Positions 1 through 6,324 of a stretch of DNA of 10,618 nt are shown here, piece after piece. The stretch comes from Dehalococcoidia bacterium (GTDB taxonomy: Bacteria; Chloroflexota; Dehalococcoidia; Dehalococcoidales; BS750m-G39), in assembly GCA_030616265.1 (NCBI GenBank), contig JAUWXS010000013.1, positions 1 through 10,618 on the forward strand, read 5' to 3'. A program made the position numbers and the translations under genes. The notes beneath the pieces are model-generated. The model saw nothing but the letters and a program-made list of their open reading frames with translations. It did no database searches and was not told the origin of the DNA. Every line of letters starts with the position of its first letter. Position 1 is the first letter of the stretch.

Positions 1-265
1 TCACCGCCGGCGGGCTCAGGTCAAGGCTGCGCCGCTTTCTGATGAAGCCGAAGATATGGCAGTGGGCATCATTAAATCCGGGCACCACCGTCCGGCCCCC
101 ACAGTCGATAACCTTAGTTTTGGACCCCCTCACCCCCCCCAGCCGGTCGCTATCGGCAACCAACAGAATCTTATCGCCCTTGACTGCCACCAGTTCCGCG
201 GACGGGCAGGCGGGGTTCATAGTTATTACATTGGCGTTATGAAGAATAAGGTCGGCGGTCGGCAT
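1..265 (-). CDS. Amidohydrolase family protein (YtcJ-like), N-terminal part, cut by window edge
   Basis: This minus-strand gene starts at ATG 265-263 and runs off the left edge, leaving about 88 codons. The visible protein opens with the short beta-sandwich segment typical of amidohydrolases (DLILHNANVITMNP, residues 5-18), then a self-reference segment (VAVKGDKILLVADSD) and the metal-binding strand VPGFNDAHCHI, in which His68 and His70 form the HxH pair of the metal site. The spacing and wording resemble the Amidohydro_3/YtcJ group, whose members hydrolyse amide or C-N bonds in the cytoplasm; the substrate cannot be told from this fragment. The start is supported by a GGAG directly upstream and by the divergent promoter region shared with nadE. 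A run of eight G (coding sense, 140-133) lies inside the reading frame, which stays open. Family confidence is high, function low. Confidence 0.85.
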   Translation of the reverse strand, partial: MPTADLILHNANVITMNPACPSAELVAVKGDKILLVADSDRLGGVRGSKTKVIDCGGRTVVPGFNDAHCHIFGFIRKRRSLDLSPPAV

Positions 266-287
266 CTCCAATCCTTTTACTGGGTCT

Positions 288-316
288 TTGACCAAGCAGC
301 TACATGGTAGTATACT
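288..316 (+). promoter_or_regulatory. Sigma-70-type promoter for nadE
   Basis: A -35 box TTGACC (288-293) and a -10 box TATACT (311-316) are separated by exactly 17 bases, so both elements are one base off consensus at ideal spacing. Transcription would start near 323, giving a leader of about 18 bases with GGAG at 328-331, nine bases before the nadE ATG. It is the best promoter match I see in the window. Confidence 0.75.
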
Positions 317-337
317 ACTGGCAACCTGGAGCAACAA
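309..337 (-). promoter_or_regulatory. Possible divergent promoter for the amidohydrolase, sharing the palindromic -10
   Basis: The 12-base perfect palindrome GTAGTATACTAC (307-318) reads TATACT on both strands. On the minus strand this gives a -10 at 314-309, with TTGTTG (337-332) at 17 bases as a weak -35 (three of six consensus bases). Transcription would begin near 302, about 37 bases before the amidohydrolase ATG. The -10 is clear; the -35 is weak, so the activity is inferred. Confidence 0.4.
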
Positions 338-340
338 CCG

Positions 341-1075
341 ATGAACTCAGAAAAGATAGCCGAAAAGCTGGGCTCCTGGATAAAAGAGCGGGTATCGGCA
401 GCCGGGAGTAAGGGGGTGGTGCTGGGCTTAAGCGGCGGCATGGACTCCTCGGTGGCAGCGGTGCTCTGCCAGCGCGCCTTTCCCCGGAATATGCTGGCCG
501 TGATTATACCCTGCCACAGCACCAATCAGGATATAGAGCATGCCCGGGCAGTGGCGCAAAAGTTCTCCATCCCGACTAAGACAGTGGTTCTTGACAGCAC
601 CTTTGATACTTTGCTCAAAGCGCTCCCCGATGACAAGACAGCCCCCGATGTCAGCCGCCTGGCTCAAGCCAATCTTAAAGCCAGGTTGAGAATGCTCACC
701 CTCTACTACTTCGCCAATAAGCTTAACTACATCGTGGTCGGCTCAGGTAACCGGGATGAGCGTGCCCTGGGCTACTTCACCAAATACGGCGACGGCGGGG
801 TGGATATCCAGCCCCTGGGCGGCCTGCTCAAAGGACAGGTAAAAGAGCTGGCCCGGTCTTTAGGCATCCCCCAGCCGATTATAGACAAGCCCCCCTCAGC
901 TGGCTTATGGGAGGGACAGACCGACGAAGGGGAGCTGGGCTTTAGCTACGACGAGCTTGACCGCTACCTGGCTTCTGGCCAAGCCTCAGCGGAAATTAAA
1001 AAGAAATTAAAGTCCATCATAGCCGCCGCCGAGCATAAGCGCCAGCCGCCGCCGGTGGCCGACCTTGAGCTATAG
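341..1075 (+). CDS. nadE: NAD+ synthetase, ammonia-type
   Basis: NadE performs the last step of NAD synthesis: it adenylates nicotinic acid adenine dinucleotide with ATP and amidates it. The 244-residue cytoplasmic protein carries the PP-loop ATP pyrophosphatase motif SGGMDSS at residues 31-37. It also has the conserved GSGNRDE segment and the stretch ending in KPPSAGLWEGQTDE, which shape the NaAD and ATP sites. The C terminus HKRQPPPVADL is usual for this family. There is no N-terminal nitrilase-type glutaminase domain, so ammonia is the expected donor; no separate glutaminase gene is visible nearby. The length fits short bacterial NadE proteins. The ATG has GGAG nine bases upstream and a strong promoter (288-316). 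The gene is followed by its own terminator at 1130, so it appears to be transcribed alone. Confidence 0.95.
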   Translation: MNSEKIAEKLGSWIKERVSAAGSKGVVLGLSGGMDSSVAAVLCQRAFPRNMLAVIIPCHSTNQDIEHARAVAQKFSIPTKTVVLDSTFDTLLKALPDDKTAPDVSRLAQANLKARLRMLTLYYFANKLNYIVVGSGNRDERALGYFTKYGDGGVDIQPLGGLLKGQVKELARSLGIPQPIIDKPPSAGLWEGQTDEGELGFSYDELDRYLASGQASAEIKKKLKSIIAAAEHKRQPPPVADLEL

Positions 1076-1129
1076 CCCCACCCTCCAGGTTTTCTTTCCA
1101 CACCAACCCACCCACAAAGGTCTTTCAAT

Positions 1130-1153
1130 AAGAGGGGGCTTTGCCCCCTCTTT
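1130..1153 (+). terminator. Intrinsic terminator after nadE
   Basis: A perfect 10-base-pair stem (AAGAGGGGGC at 1130-1139 with GCCCCCTCTT at 1143-1152) closes on a three-base TTT loop. The 3' arm ends in TTT and is followed by ACCTT, so the U-tract is short. The GC-rich, tight hairpin lies 54 bases past the nadE stop. Because the stem is symmetrical, it could also slow minus-strand transcription. Confidence 0.75.
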
Positions 1154-1161
1154 ACCTTAAA

Positions 1162-1235
1162 GGGCGGTGGGCGGGAATAGATAAAATTGGGGTGGGGTGG
1201 GACGAAAAACCTCTGGGGAAAAAGGGGAGGCAGGG
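1162..1235 (+). other. G-tract cluster upstream of recA (possible G-quadruplex)
   Basis: The plus strand holds repeated runs of three or four G: 1162, 1169, 1173, 1189, 1194, 1199, 1215, 1224 and 1233. The tightest part is GGGGTGGGGTGGG (1189-1201). The runs form groups of three joined by 13-base gaps, so a quadruplex would need one long loop. The C-rich stretch just after nadE (CCCCACCC, 1076-1083) is complementary to 1190-1197. A structural role is inference. Confidence 0.35.
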
Positions 1236-1253
1236 TGCTTAGAATTAAGCCCC
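1233..1253. repeat. Hairpin-forming inverted repeat upstream of recA
   Basis: GGG-T-GCTTA pairs with TAAGC-CCC across a four-base GAAT loop, giving eight base pairs with one bulged T. No U-tract follows, so it is not an obvious terminator. It lies about 30 bases ahead of the recA -35 region and may be a protein-binding site or a structural element. Confidence 0.4.
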
Positions 1254-1263
1254 CACTCGACAT

Positions 1264-1287
1264 AAAACAACCACTACTGCTTGTTTT
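1264..1287. promoter_or_regulatory. Inverted repeat overlapping the recA -35, candidate operator
   Basis: AAAACAA (1264-1270) and TTGTTTT (1281-1287) are perfect 7-base inverted arms with centres 17 bases apart, and the right arm contains the presumed -35 TTGTTT. The placement suits a dimeric repressor that blocks polymerase. It does not match the GAAC-N4-GTTC box of Gram-positive LexA, and I see no such box in this interval. An SOS role is therefore not shown. Confidence 0.35.
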
Positions 1288-1309
1288 GGGGGGGTGTCTG
1301 TGCTATTAT
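1281..1309 (+). promoter_or_regulatory. Extended -10 promoter for recA
   Basis: TGC-TATTAT (1301-1309) is an extended -10 element. The -35 TTGTTT (1281-1286) is weak but sits at 17 bases. The spacer contains seven consecutive G (1288-1294). The predicted start near 1316 leaves a leader of only about eight bases, with AGG at 1316-1318 as the sole Shine-Dalgarno-like sequence. Translation may thus be nearly leaderless unless transcription starts further upstream. Confidence 0.5.
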
Positions 1310-1323
1310 TCAACTAGGCGAAT

Positions 1324-2322
1324 ATGACCACAGAAAAGGCAAAGGCGCTGGAGCTGGCTATCAGCCAGATTGAGAAGCGGTTTGGCAAAGGCTCGGTGAT
1401 GAAGCTGGGGGAAGCCCCCCTGGTAAAGGTGCAGGCAATCCCCAGCGGCTCGCTGGCGTTAGACCTGGCCCTGGGCATAGGCGGTATCCCCAGGGGACGG
1501 ATTACCGAGATATTCGGCCCCGAGTCGTCGGGGAAGACCACCCTGGCCCAACACATAATCGCTGAAGCGCAAAACCTTGGAGGCACGGTTGCCTATATCG
1601 ATGCCGAGCACGCCCTGGACCCCAACTATGCTGCCAACTGTGGTGTCAATGTTGATGACCTGCTCATCTCGCAACCCGATACCGGCGAACAAGCCCTAGA
1701 GATTACCGAGGCGCTGGTAAGGAGCGGGGCGGTTGATATCATCGTGATTGACAGTGTAGCAGCACTGGTACCCCAGGCTGAGATTGAGGGGCAGATGGGG
1801 GACTCTCATGTTGGCTTACAAGCCCGCCTCATGTCTCAAGCCCTGAGGAAGCTGGCGGCCGCTATCGGCAAGTCAGGCACCGCAGTGGTATTCATCAACC
1901 AGCTAAGAACGAAGATTGGTATTATCTTTGGCAATCCCGAGGTGACGCCAGGGGGCAGGGCTCTTAAATTCTACAGCTCGGTAAGGATAGACCTGCGGCG
2001 CATCGAAACCATCAAACAGGGAGATGTCGCCATCGGCAACATAGTGCGAGCCAAGGTGGTCAAGAATAAGATTGCCCCTCCCTTCAAAACGGCTCAGTTT
2101 GATATCATGTTCGACCACGGGATAAGCAAAGAGGGCAATCTTATCGACCTGGGTGTAGAGCTGGAGATAGTCAAGAAGTCCGGTGCCTTTTTCTCCTATG
2201 GTGATGTTCGCCTGGGGCAAGGGAGGGAGAACGCCAAAAAATACCTGAGCCAGAATCCCGAGCTTGCCGAGGAGATCGAGCAGCAGGTTAGAGCCTCAGC
2301 CATCACCACCCATAACCCGTAA
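1324..2322 (+). CDS. recA: Recombinase RecA
   Basis: RecA polymerises on single-stranded DNA, searches for homology and exchanges strands with ATP; it also triggers LexA-type self-cleavage in the SOS response. The 332-residue protein shows the Walker A motif GPESSGKT at residues 65-72. The Walker B strand [12 protein letters not shown] follows, then the L1 segment ([24 protein letters not shown], partly) and the L2 region from [10 protein letters not shown] through [10 protein letters not shown] into ALKFYSSVR. The C-terminal domain ends after [17 protein letters not shown], a little shorter than many RecA proteins and without the long acidic tail seen in E. coli. All core motifs are intact. 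The ATG start gives the normal family N terminus ([20 protein letters not shown]). recX follows after a hairpin. Confidence 0.97.
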   Translation: MTTEKAKALELAISQIEKRFGKGSVMKLGEAPLVKVQAIPSGSLALDLALGIGGIPRGRITEIFGPESSGKTTLAQHIIAEAQNLGGTVAYIDAEHALDPNYAANCGVNVDDLLISQPDTGEQALEITEALVRSGAVDIIVIDSVAALVPQAEIEGQMGDSHVGLQARLMSQALRKLAAAIGKSGTAVVFINQLRTKIGIIFGNPEVTPGGRALKFYSSVRIDLRRIETIKQGDVAIGNIVRAKVVKNKIAPPFKTAQFDIMFDHGISKEGNLIDLGVELEIVKKSGAFFSYGDVRLGQGRENAKKYLSQNPELAEEIEQQVRASAITTHNP

Positions 2323-2358
2323 AGAGTAATTTTAGAATATCGTAGCCGATAATATAAG

Positions 2359-2387
2359 TAAGGCTGAGGCGTAATGCCTTAGCCTTA
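2359..2387 (+). terminator. Hairpin between recA and recX, probable partial terminator
   Basis: TAAGGCTGAGGC (2359-2370) pairs with GCCTTAGCCTTA (2376-2387) over a five-base GTAAT loop, making a 12-pair stem with one G-U pair. It is followed by TGTCTTT, a poor U-tract. Many bacteria have a leaky terminator between recA and recX that keeps RecX scarce, and this hairpin fits that role. Its 3' arm covers the upstream in-frame ATG at 2387. Confidence 0.6.
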
Positions 2388-2395
2388 TGTCTTTA

Positions 2396-2402
2396 AAAGG
2401 GG
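2396..2402 (+). promoter_or_regulatory. Ribosome binding site that decides the recX start
   Basis: AAAGGGG lies 11 bases before ATG 2414 and only a few bases past the alternative ATG 2387, which has no purine-rich site upstream and sits in a hairpin arm. This favours translation from 2414. Confidence 0.55.
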
Positions 2403-2413
2403 TAGCAAAACCG

Positions 2414-3040
2414 ATGAAAAGGGTCACCGCCATCGGGGAGGGGAAGAGAAGGAAAAAGCGGGTGAACGTATTCTTAGACGGCAGGTTTGCCTTCAGCCTG
2501 GAAGCTGAGGTAGCGGTTAAAGAGAACTTGCAGGTGGGGCAGGAGCTATCCGAAGGCGATATTGAAGCGCTGGCTGGCGCTGAGCTGTCCCAGCGCTGCT
2601 TTGACGCCGCCCTCCACTACCTGGGCTACCGGCCGCGGAGCGAGTCCGAGCTAAGGGAACGGCTCAAGCGGCGCGGCTTTGACGGGGGTAACGTGGAAAC
2701 AGTGCTGGCCAGGCTAAAAGAACAGGGGCTGGTGGATGACCTGGCTTTTGCCCAGTTCTGGAAGGATAACCGCCAGTCGTTTAGCCCGCGCAGCCAGTGG
2801 CTGACCCGGTGGGAGCTAAGGCAAAAGGGGGTAGCCGAGGAGGTCATAGACCAGGTGGTGGCTGATATTGACGACGAAGACAGCGCCTACCAGGCGGCTA
2901 TGAGCAAGGCACGCAGCCTTTCGATAGCCGATTACCAGGGCTTTCGCCACCGTCTGGGCGAATACCTCAAGCGCCGCGGTTTTGGTTATGGAGTGATAAA
3001 TAATACTTTAAAACGGGTGTGGGGAGAAGTAAAGGAGTAG
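2414..3040 (+). CDS. recX: Regulatory protein RecX
   Basis: RecX binds RecA filaments and modulates, usually inhibits, their growth and ATPase activity. The 208-residue protein is rich in Lys, Arg and Glu and consists of repeated three-helix units. Clear RecX signatures are the ALHYLGYRPRSESELRERL segment (about 66-84), with KRRGF next to it, LKEQGLVDDLAFAQFW (101-116), and the C-terminal repeat LKRRGFGYGVINNTL (185-199). The basic N-terminal extension (RVTAIGEGKRRKKRVNVFLDG) is seen in longer RecX proteins. I chose ATG 2414 over ATG 2387, nine codons upstream, because only the former has a Shine-Dalgarno sequence and conserved sequence starts there. The gene lies 91 bases after recA behind a hairpin and is probably expressed by read-through. 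Confidence 0.92.
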   Translation: MKRVTAIGEGKRRKKRVNVFLDGRFAFSLEAEVAVKENLQVGQELSEGDIEALAGAELSQRCFDAALHYLGYRPRSESELRERLKRRGFDGGNVETVLARLKEQGLVDDLAFAQFWKDNRQSFSPRSQWLTRWELRQKGVAEEVIDQVVADIDDEDSAYQAAMSKARSLSIADYQGFRHRLGEYLKRRGFGYGVINNTLKRVWGEVKE

Positions 3041-3060
3041 GTTAAAGATAGTGCCTTGCC

Positions 3061-3090
3061 TTGACCCCAAAGGGGCAAAGTGGTTAGTAT
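3061..3090 (+). promoter_or_regulatory. Possible promoter for the rny operon
   Basis: TTGACC (3061-3066), the same -35 hexamer as in the nadE promoter, is followed after 18 bases by TAGTAT (3085-3090), four of six consensus bases. The start would be near 3097, leaving a leader of about 55 bases. A strong Shine-Dalgarno sequence (AAGGGGGTGA, 3139-3148) precedes the rny ATG. The call is tentative because of the imperfect -10. Confidence 0.4.
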
Positions 3091-3151
3091 TAGCTATCTA
3101 AGACCTATTCCCGGGGAGAGGATGGGAAGTCAATAATAAAGGGGGTGAAAC

Positions 3152-4696
3152 ATGGAACTGGGAGTAGGACCAATACTAGCTGTTTTCTTTAGCTTCGTCA
3201 TCGGCGTAGTATTCGGCGGCATGGCTATCTTCCTCTTCAGGAGGATGATGGTAAACCGCCAGATTCACCTAGCTCAGAGAAAAGCCGCTAAGATAGAGGC
3301 CGAAGCCAACGAGGAGGCCAAGAAAACACTCAGCGAGGCAAGGCGGGAAGTCGACAGGACAAAGTCGGCTACCGATGCCGATTACCGGGAACGGCGCTCC
3401 GAACTGCAACGCCAGGAAAGCCGCCTGTCGCAAAAGACGGAAACCCTGGATCGCAAGCTGGAAGGCGTGGAGCAGCGGGAGCGCAACCTGACCAACAAGG
3501 AAAAGGAGATGGCCTCTATCCGCAACGAACTGGGGGAGATTAGAGCCAAGCAGTTAAAGCAACTGGAGCTGATTTCGGGCATGTCCACCGCCGAGGCTAA
3601 AAAGATCTTTCTTGATACCATAGAAACCGAGATGGAAGAGGAGACCTCACGGCGCCTGCGGGAATGGGAGACTAACTTCAGAGGGGAAGCCGACAAGAAA
3701 GCCCAGGATATTCTGTCGCAGGCAATACAGCGCTGCGCCTCCGATGTGGTATCGGAGACAACGGTGGCGGCGGTCCCCCTCCCCAGCGACGAGATGAAGG
3801 GGAGGCTTATCGGCCGCGAAGGGCGCAACATACGGGCTTTAGAGCAGGCGACGGGCGTCGACCTCATAGTCGACGATACCCCGGAAGCGGTGACTCTATC
3901 CAGCTTTGACCCGGTGCGGCGGGAGATAGCCCGCCTGGCGCTCACCAAGCTTATCACTGACGGGCGCATCCACCCCGCCCGCATCGAAGAGGTGGTAGCC
4001 AAGACCAAGGAAGAGGTAGACTCGGCCATCCAGAACGCGGGAGAGCAGACGTCATACCAGGTGGGTGTGCACGGCCTTCGCCCCGAGCTAATCAAGCTGC
4101 TGGGCCGGCTCAAGTACCGCACCAGCTTCGGGCAGAACGTGCTCAACCACTCTGTCGAGGTCGCCCACCTGGCGGGCATGATTGCCGGGGAACTGGGCGT
4201 CAATGTTGCCACCGCCAAGAAGACGGGGCTGCTCCACGATATCGGTAAAGCGGTGGACCGGGAGGTAGAAGGTCCCCACGCCGCTATCGGCGCCGACCTG
4301 GTCAAGCAGTGGGATAAGTCCTCCGAGGTCGCCCAGGGCATCGCCGAGCACCACTTCGAGGCTGACACCACCAGCGTCTTGGGCTTCATTGTGGCCGCTG
4401 CTGATGCCATCAGCAGCGCCCGACCCGGAGCCAGGCGCGAGTCCCTGGAACGCTACCTCAAGCGGCTGAAGGAGCTGGAGGATATCGCCAACGACTTTAA
4501 GGGAGTGGAAAAATCCTATGCCATTCAAGCCGGCCGCGAAATCCGCATCCTGGTCAAACCGGAAGAGATTGACGACCTGGGGGCAATGAGGCTGGCTCGG
4601 GACATCGTCAAGAAGATAGAAGAAGGCCTGGACTATCCGGGGCAGATAAAGGTTACCGTGCTCAGGGAGACCAGAGCTGTAGATTACGCTAAGTAG
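3152..4696 (+). CDS. rny: Ribonuclease Y
   Basis: RNase Y is a membrane-anchored endonuclease that starts mRNA decay in many bacteria without RNase E. The 514 residues follow the family plan: one N-terminal transmembrane helix (about 5-29), a long charged coiled coil (about 38-195), a KH RNA-binding domain with the loop IGREGRNI (220-227), and an HD phosphohydrolase domain. In the HD domain His333, the LLHDIGKA motif with His362-Asp363, His400-His401 and Asp418 are candidate metal ligands. The C-terminal RNase Y domain ends in a basic, beta-strand-rich segment (about 455-510). The length matches the usual 510-520 residues. The ATG has a near-perfect Shine-Dalgarno sequence. It heads a tight gene series; ymdB begins eight bases after its stop. 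Confidence 0.96.
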   Translation: MELGVGPILAVFFSFVIGVVFGGMAIFLFRRMMVNRQIHLAQRKAAKIEAEANEEAKKTLSEARREVDRTKSATDADYRERRSELQRQESRLSQKTETLDRKLEGVEQRERNLTNKEKEMASIRNELGEIRAKQLKQLELISGMSTAEAKKIFLDTIETEMEEETSRRLREWETNFRGEADKKAQDILSQAIQRCASDVVSETTVAAVPLPSDEMKGRLIGREGRNIRALEQATGVDLIVDDTPEAVTLSSFDPVRREIARLALTKLITDGRIHPARIEEVVAKTKEEVDSAIQNAGEQTSYQVGVHGLRPELIKLLGRLKYRTSFGQNVLNHSVEVAHLAGMIAGELGVNVATAKKTGLLHDIGKAVDREVEGPHAAIGADLVKQWDKSSEVAQGIAEHHFEADTTSVLGFIVAAADAISSARPGARRESLERYLKRLKELEDIANDFKGVEKSYAIQAGREIRILVKPEEIDDLGAMRLARDIVKKIEEGLDYPGQIKVTVLRETRAVDYAK

Positions 4697-4704
4697 GAAA
4701 GCTA

Positions 4705-5466
4705 GTGCTGATATTAGCTATCGGTGATATCGTGGGCAAGCCGGGTAGGAAGGCGGTAAGCCAGCTTCTGCCCGGCCTTCGCCAGCAATACGGCTTAGAG
4801 CTGGTTATTGCCAACGGCGAGAACGCCGCCGGCGGCATCGGGCTGACCCCAGCCACCGCCAGCGAGCTGCTCGACGCCGGTACTGACGTGATAACCTCGG
4901 GCAACCATATATGGGCGCAGAAGGAGATTTTGCCCTACCTTGACGGCCAGATGCCTATCCTGCGCCCCTTAAACTATCCGCCGGGGGTACCGGGCAAAGG
5001 CTATATCACCATCGGTCAGGTGGCGGTGGTCAACCTAATGGGCCGAACCTTTATCGGCGATTTTGATTGCCCCTTCCAGGCTATGGACAAACTGCTTCCC
5101 GAATTAAAGCAGCGGGTTATCATTGTTGATTTCCACGCCGAGGCAACCTCGGAGAAGGTGGCTATGGGCAGATACTTAGACGGGCGGGTCAGCGCCGTGC
5201 TCGGCACCCACACCCACGTGGGCACCATTGATAGCCAGCTTCTTCCCCGGGGCACCGCCTATGTCACCGATATCGGTATGACCGGCCCCTTAGATTCAGT
5301 TATCGGCGATGACGCCAAGGCGGTAATTCAGCGCTTTTTGACCGGCATACACCACCGCCTGTCGGTGGGTAAGGGCAAAACCGCCCTCAACGCCATAATG
5401 GTAGATATCGACAACGCCACGGGGCAGGCAACCAGCATTGAGCGAATCTACCGGGAGGTAGAGTAG
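4705..5466 (+). CDS. ymdB: YmdB-family metallophosphoesterase (TIGR00282 type)
   Basis: The family is a calcineurin-like, di-metal phosphodiesterase; Bacillus subtilis YmdB cleaves 2',3'-cyclic nucleotides and affects biofilm and motility decisions. The 253-residue protein has every family landmark: GDIVGKPGR at 7-15 (Asp8), ANGENAAGGIGLT at 36-48 (Glu39, Asn40), SGNHIW at 65-70 (Asn67, His68), VDFHAEATSEK at 141-151 (His144), GTHTHVGTID at 167-176 (His169, His171), and TDIGMTGP at 188-195. It is predicted to be cytoplasmic. Translation starts at GTG 4705, with AGGAAA at 4694-4699 overlapping the rny stop region. Placement directly behind rny is a conserved arrangement in several phyla and suggests a role in RNA turnover. 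Confidence 0.92.
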   Translation: MLILAIGDIVGKPGRKAVSQLLPGLRQQYGLELVIANGENAAGGIGLTPATASELLDAGTDVITSGNHIWAQKEILPYLDGQMPILRPLNYPPGVPGKGYITIGQVAVVNLMGRTFIGDFDCPFQAMDKLLPELKQRVIIVDFHAEATSEKVAMGRYLDGRVSAVLGTHTHVGTIDSQLLPRGTAYVTDIGMTGPLDSVIGDDAKAVIQRFLTGIHHRLSVGKGKTALNAIMVDIDNATGQATSIERIYREVE

Positions 5467-5468
5467 GG

Positions 5469-6308
5469 GTGAGCCGGGTTGACCTCCATGTACACTCCAC
5501 CGCCTCTGACGGCCGACTTACCCCGGCCGAGGTTATTCGGGAGGCGGCGGAGCGGGGGTTAAGCTATATCGCCCTGGCCGACCACGACAGCGTGGATGGG
5601 ATTGCCGCCGCTAAAGCGGCGGCTGAAAGCCTTCCCCAGCTTAAAGTGATACCCGGCATTGAAATCAGCACCGATATCCCCCAGGGCGAGGTACACATTC
5701 TGGGCTACTTTATTGACTATACCGACCCCGAACTGCTAGCCAACCTGGACAGGTTTAAAAATTCCCGCCTGAGGCGGGCTAAAGAGATGGTGGCTAAACT
5801 AGACGGCCTGGGCGTTCATATCGACTGGCAGCGAGTCCAGGAGATAGCCGGCTCAGGCACTATCGGGCGCCCCCATATCGCTCAAGCCATGATGGAGAAG
5901 GGCTATGCCGCCTCGTTTAAAGAGGTCTTTGACGAATACCTGGGGCACGGCCGCCCCGCCTATGTGGAGCGGGAAAAGATGCTCCCCGCCGAGGCGGTGG
6001 CGATAATAGTTAAAGCCCATGGGCTGGCGGTGCTGGCACACCCCCTAACCGTTAATGAGCCGGAGGCGATGATTTCAGAGCTAAAGCCAGCCGGGCTGGC
6101 CGGAATTGAAGCCTACTACAACGGCTATACCACCGAGGAAGTCGACCAGCTGGTGGAGCTGGCCCAAAGACATAATCTTATCGCCACTGGCGGCAGCGAC
6201 TATCACGGTATAGAGCCCGACAACGAGACCGCCATCGGTGGCGCCGATGTGCCCCTGGAAGCCGCCGAGCGGCTCATCGCTCTGGCCAAAGAGAGTCCCA
6301 AACCTTAG
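5469..6308 (+). CDS. PHP-domain phosphoesterase (YciV/RNase AM-like)
   Basis: PHP proteins of this group hydrolyse phosphoester bonds with a three-metal centre. Characterised relatives are 3',5'-nucleoside bisphosphate phosphatase and the 5'-3' exonuclease RNase AM (YciV/TrpH). The 279-residue sequence has the ligand set in order: HVHSTASDG at 7-15 (His7, His9, Asp14), ADHD at 37-40 (His39, Asp40), PGIEIS at 62-67 (Glu65), His76 in HILGY, GRPHIAQ (His136), LAHPL (His191) and GGSDYHG (Asp244, His246). An inserted helical subdomain lies at about 95-170, as in YciV. It starts at GTG 5469, two bases after the ymdB stop, with GGGAGG at 5453-5458 inside ymdB, implying translational coupling. Which of the two activities it has cannot be decided from sequence alone. 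Confidence 0.88.
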   Translation: MSRVDLHVHSTASDGRLTPAEVIREAAERGLSYIALADHDSVDGIAAAKAAAESLPQLKVIPGIEISTDIPQGEVHILGYFIDYTDPELLANLDRFKNSRLRRAKEMVAKLDGLGVHIDWQRVQEIAGSGTIGRPHIAQAMMEKGYAASFKEVFDEYLGHGRPAYVEREKMLPAEAVAIIVKAHGLAVLAHPLTVNEPEAMISELKPAGLAGIEAYYNGYTTEEVDQLVELAQRHNLIATGGSDYHGIEPDNETAIGGADVPLEAAERLIALAKESPKP

Positions 6309-6324
6309 ATTATGAGGAGAGTTT

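Noticed and set aside
56..310. Small plus-strand open frames covering the left edge
   Set aside because: They are antisense to the clearly recognisable amidohydrolase start and have no ribosome site or family features.
964..1263. Minus-strand open frame spanning the end of nadE and the nadE-recA interval
   Set aside because: It crosses the terminator and the G-tract cluster, and its product is a low-complexity Pro/Gly-rich shadow with no motif.
2387..2413. Upstream ATG giving RecX nine more residues
   Set aside because: It has no Shine-Dalgarno sequence and lies in the 3' arm of the recA-recX hairpin; the extra residues are not part of the recognisable RecX sequence.
3061..3079. CCCC-AAA-GGGG hairpin after recX as a terminator
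   Set aside because: The stem is only four pairs plus three beyond a bulge, and no U-tract follows; the same bases fit better as a -35 region for rny.
3382..4410. Long 342-codon open frame on the minus strand inside rny
   Set aside because: It is fully antisense to RNase Y, whose domains are intact; its composition (Ser/Arg-rich, low complexity) is what a GC-rich gene gives in a shadow frame, and it has no recognisable motif or ribosome site.
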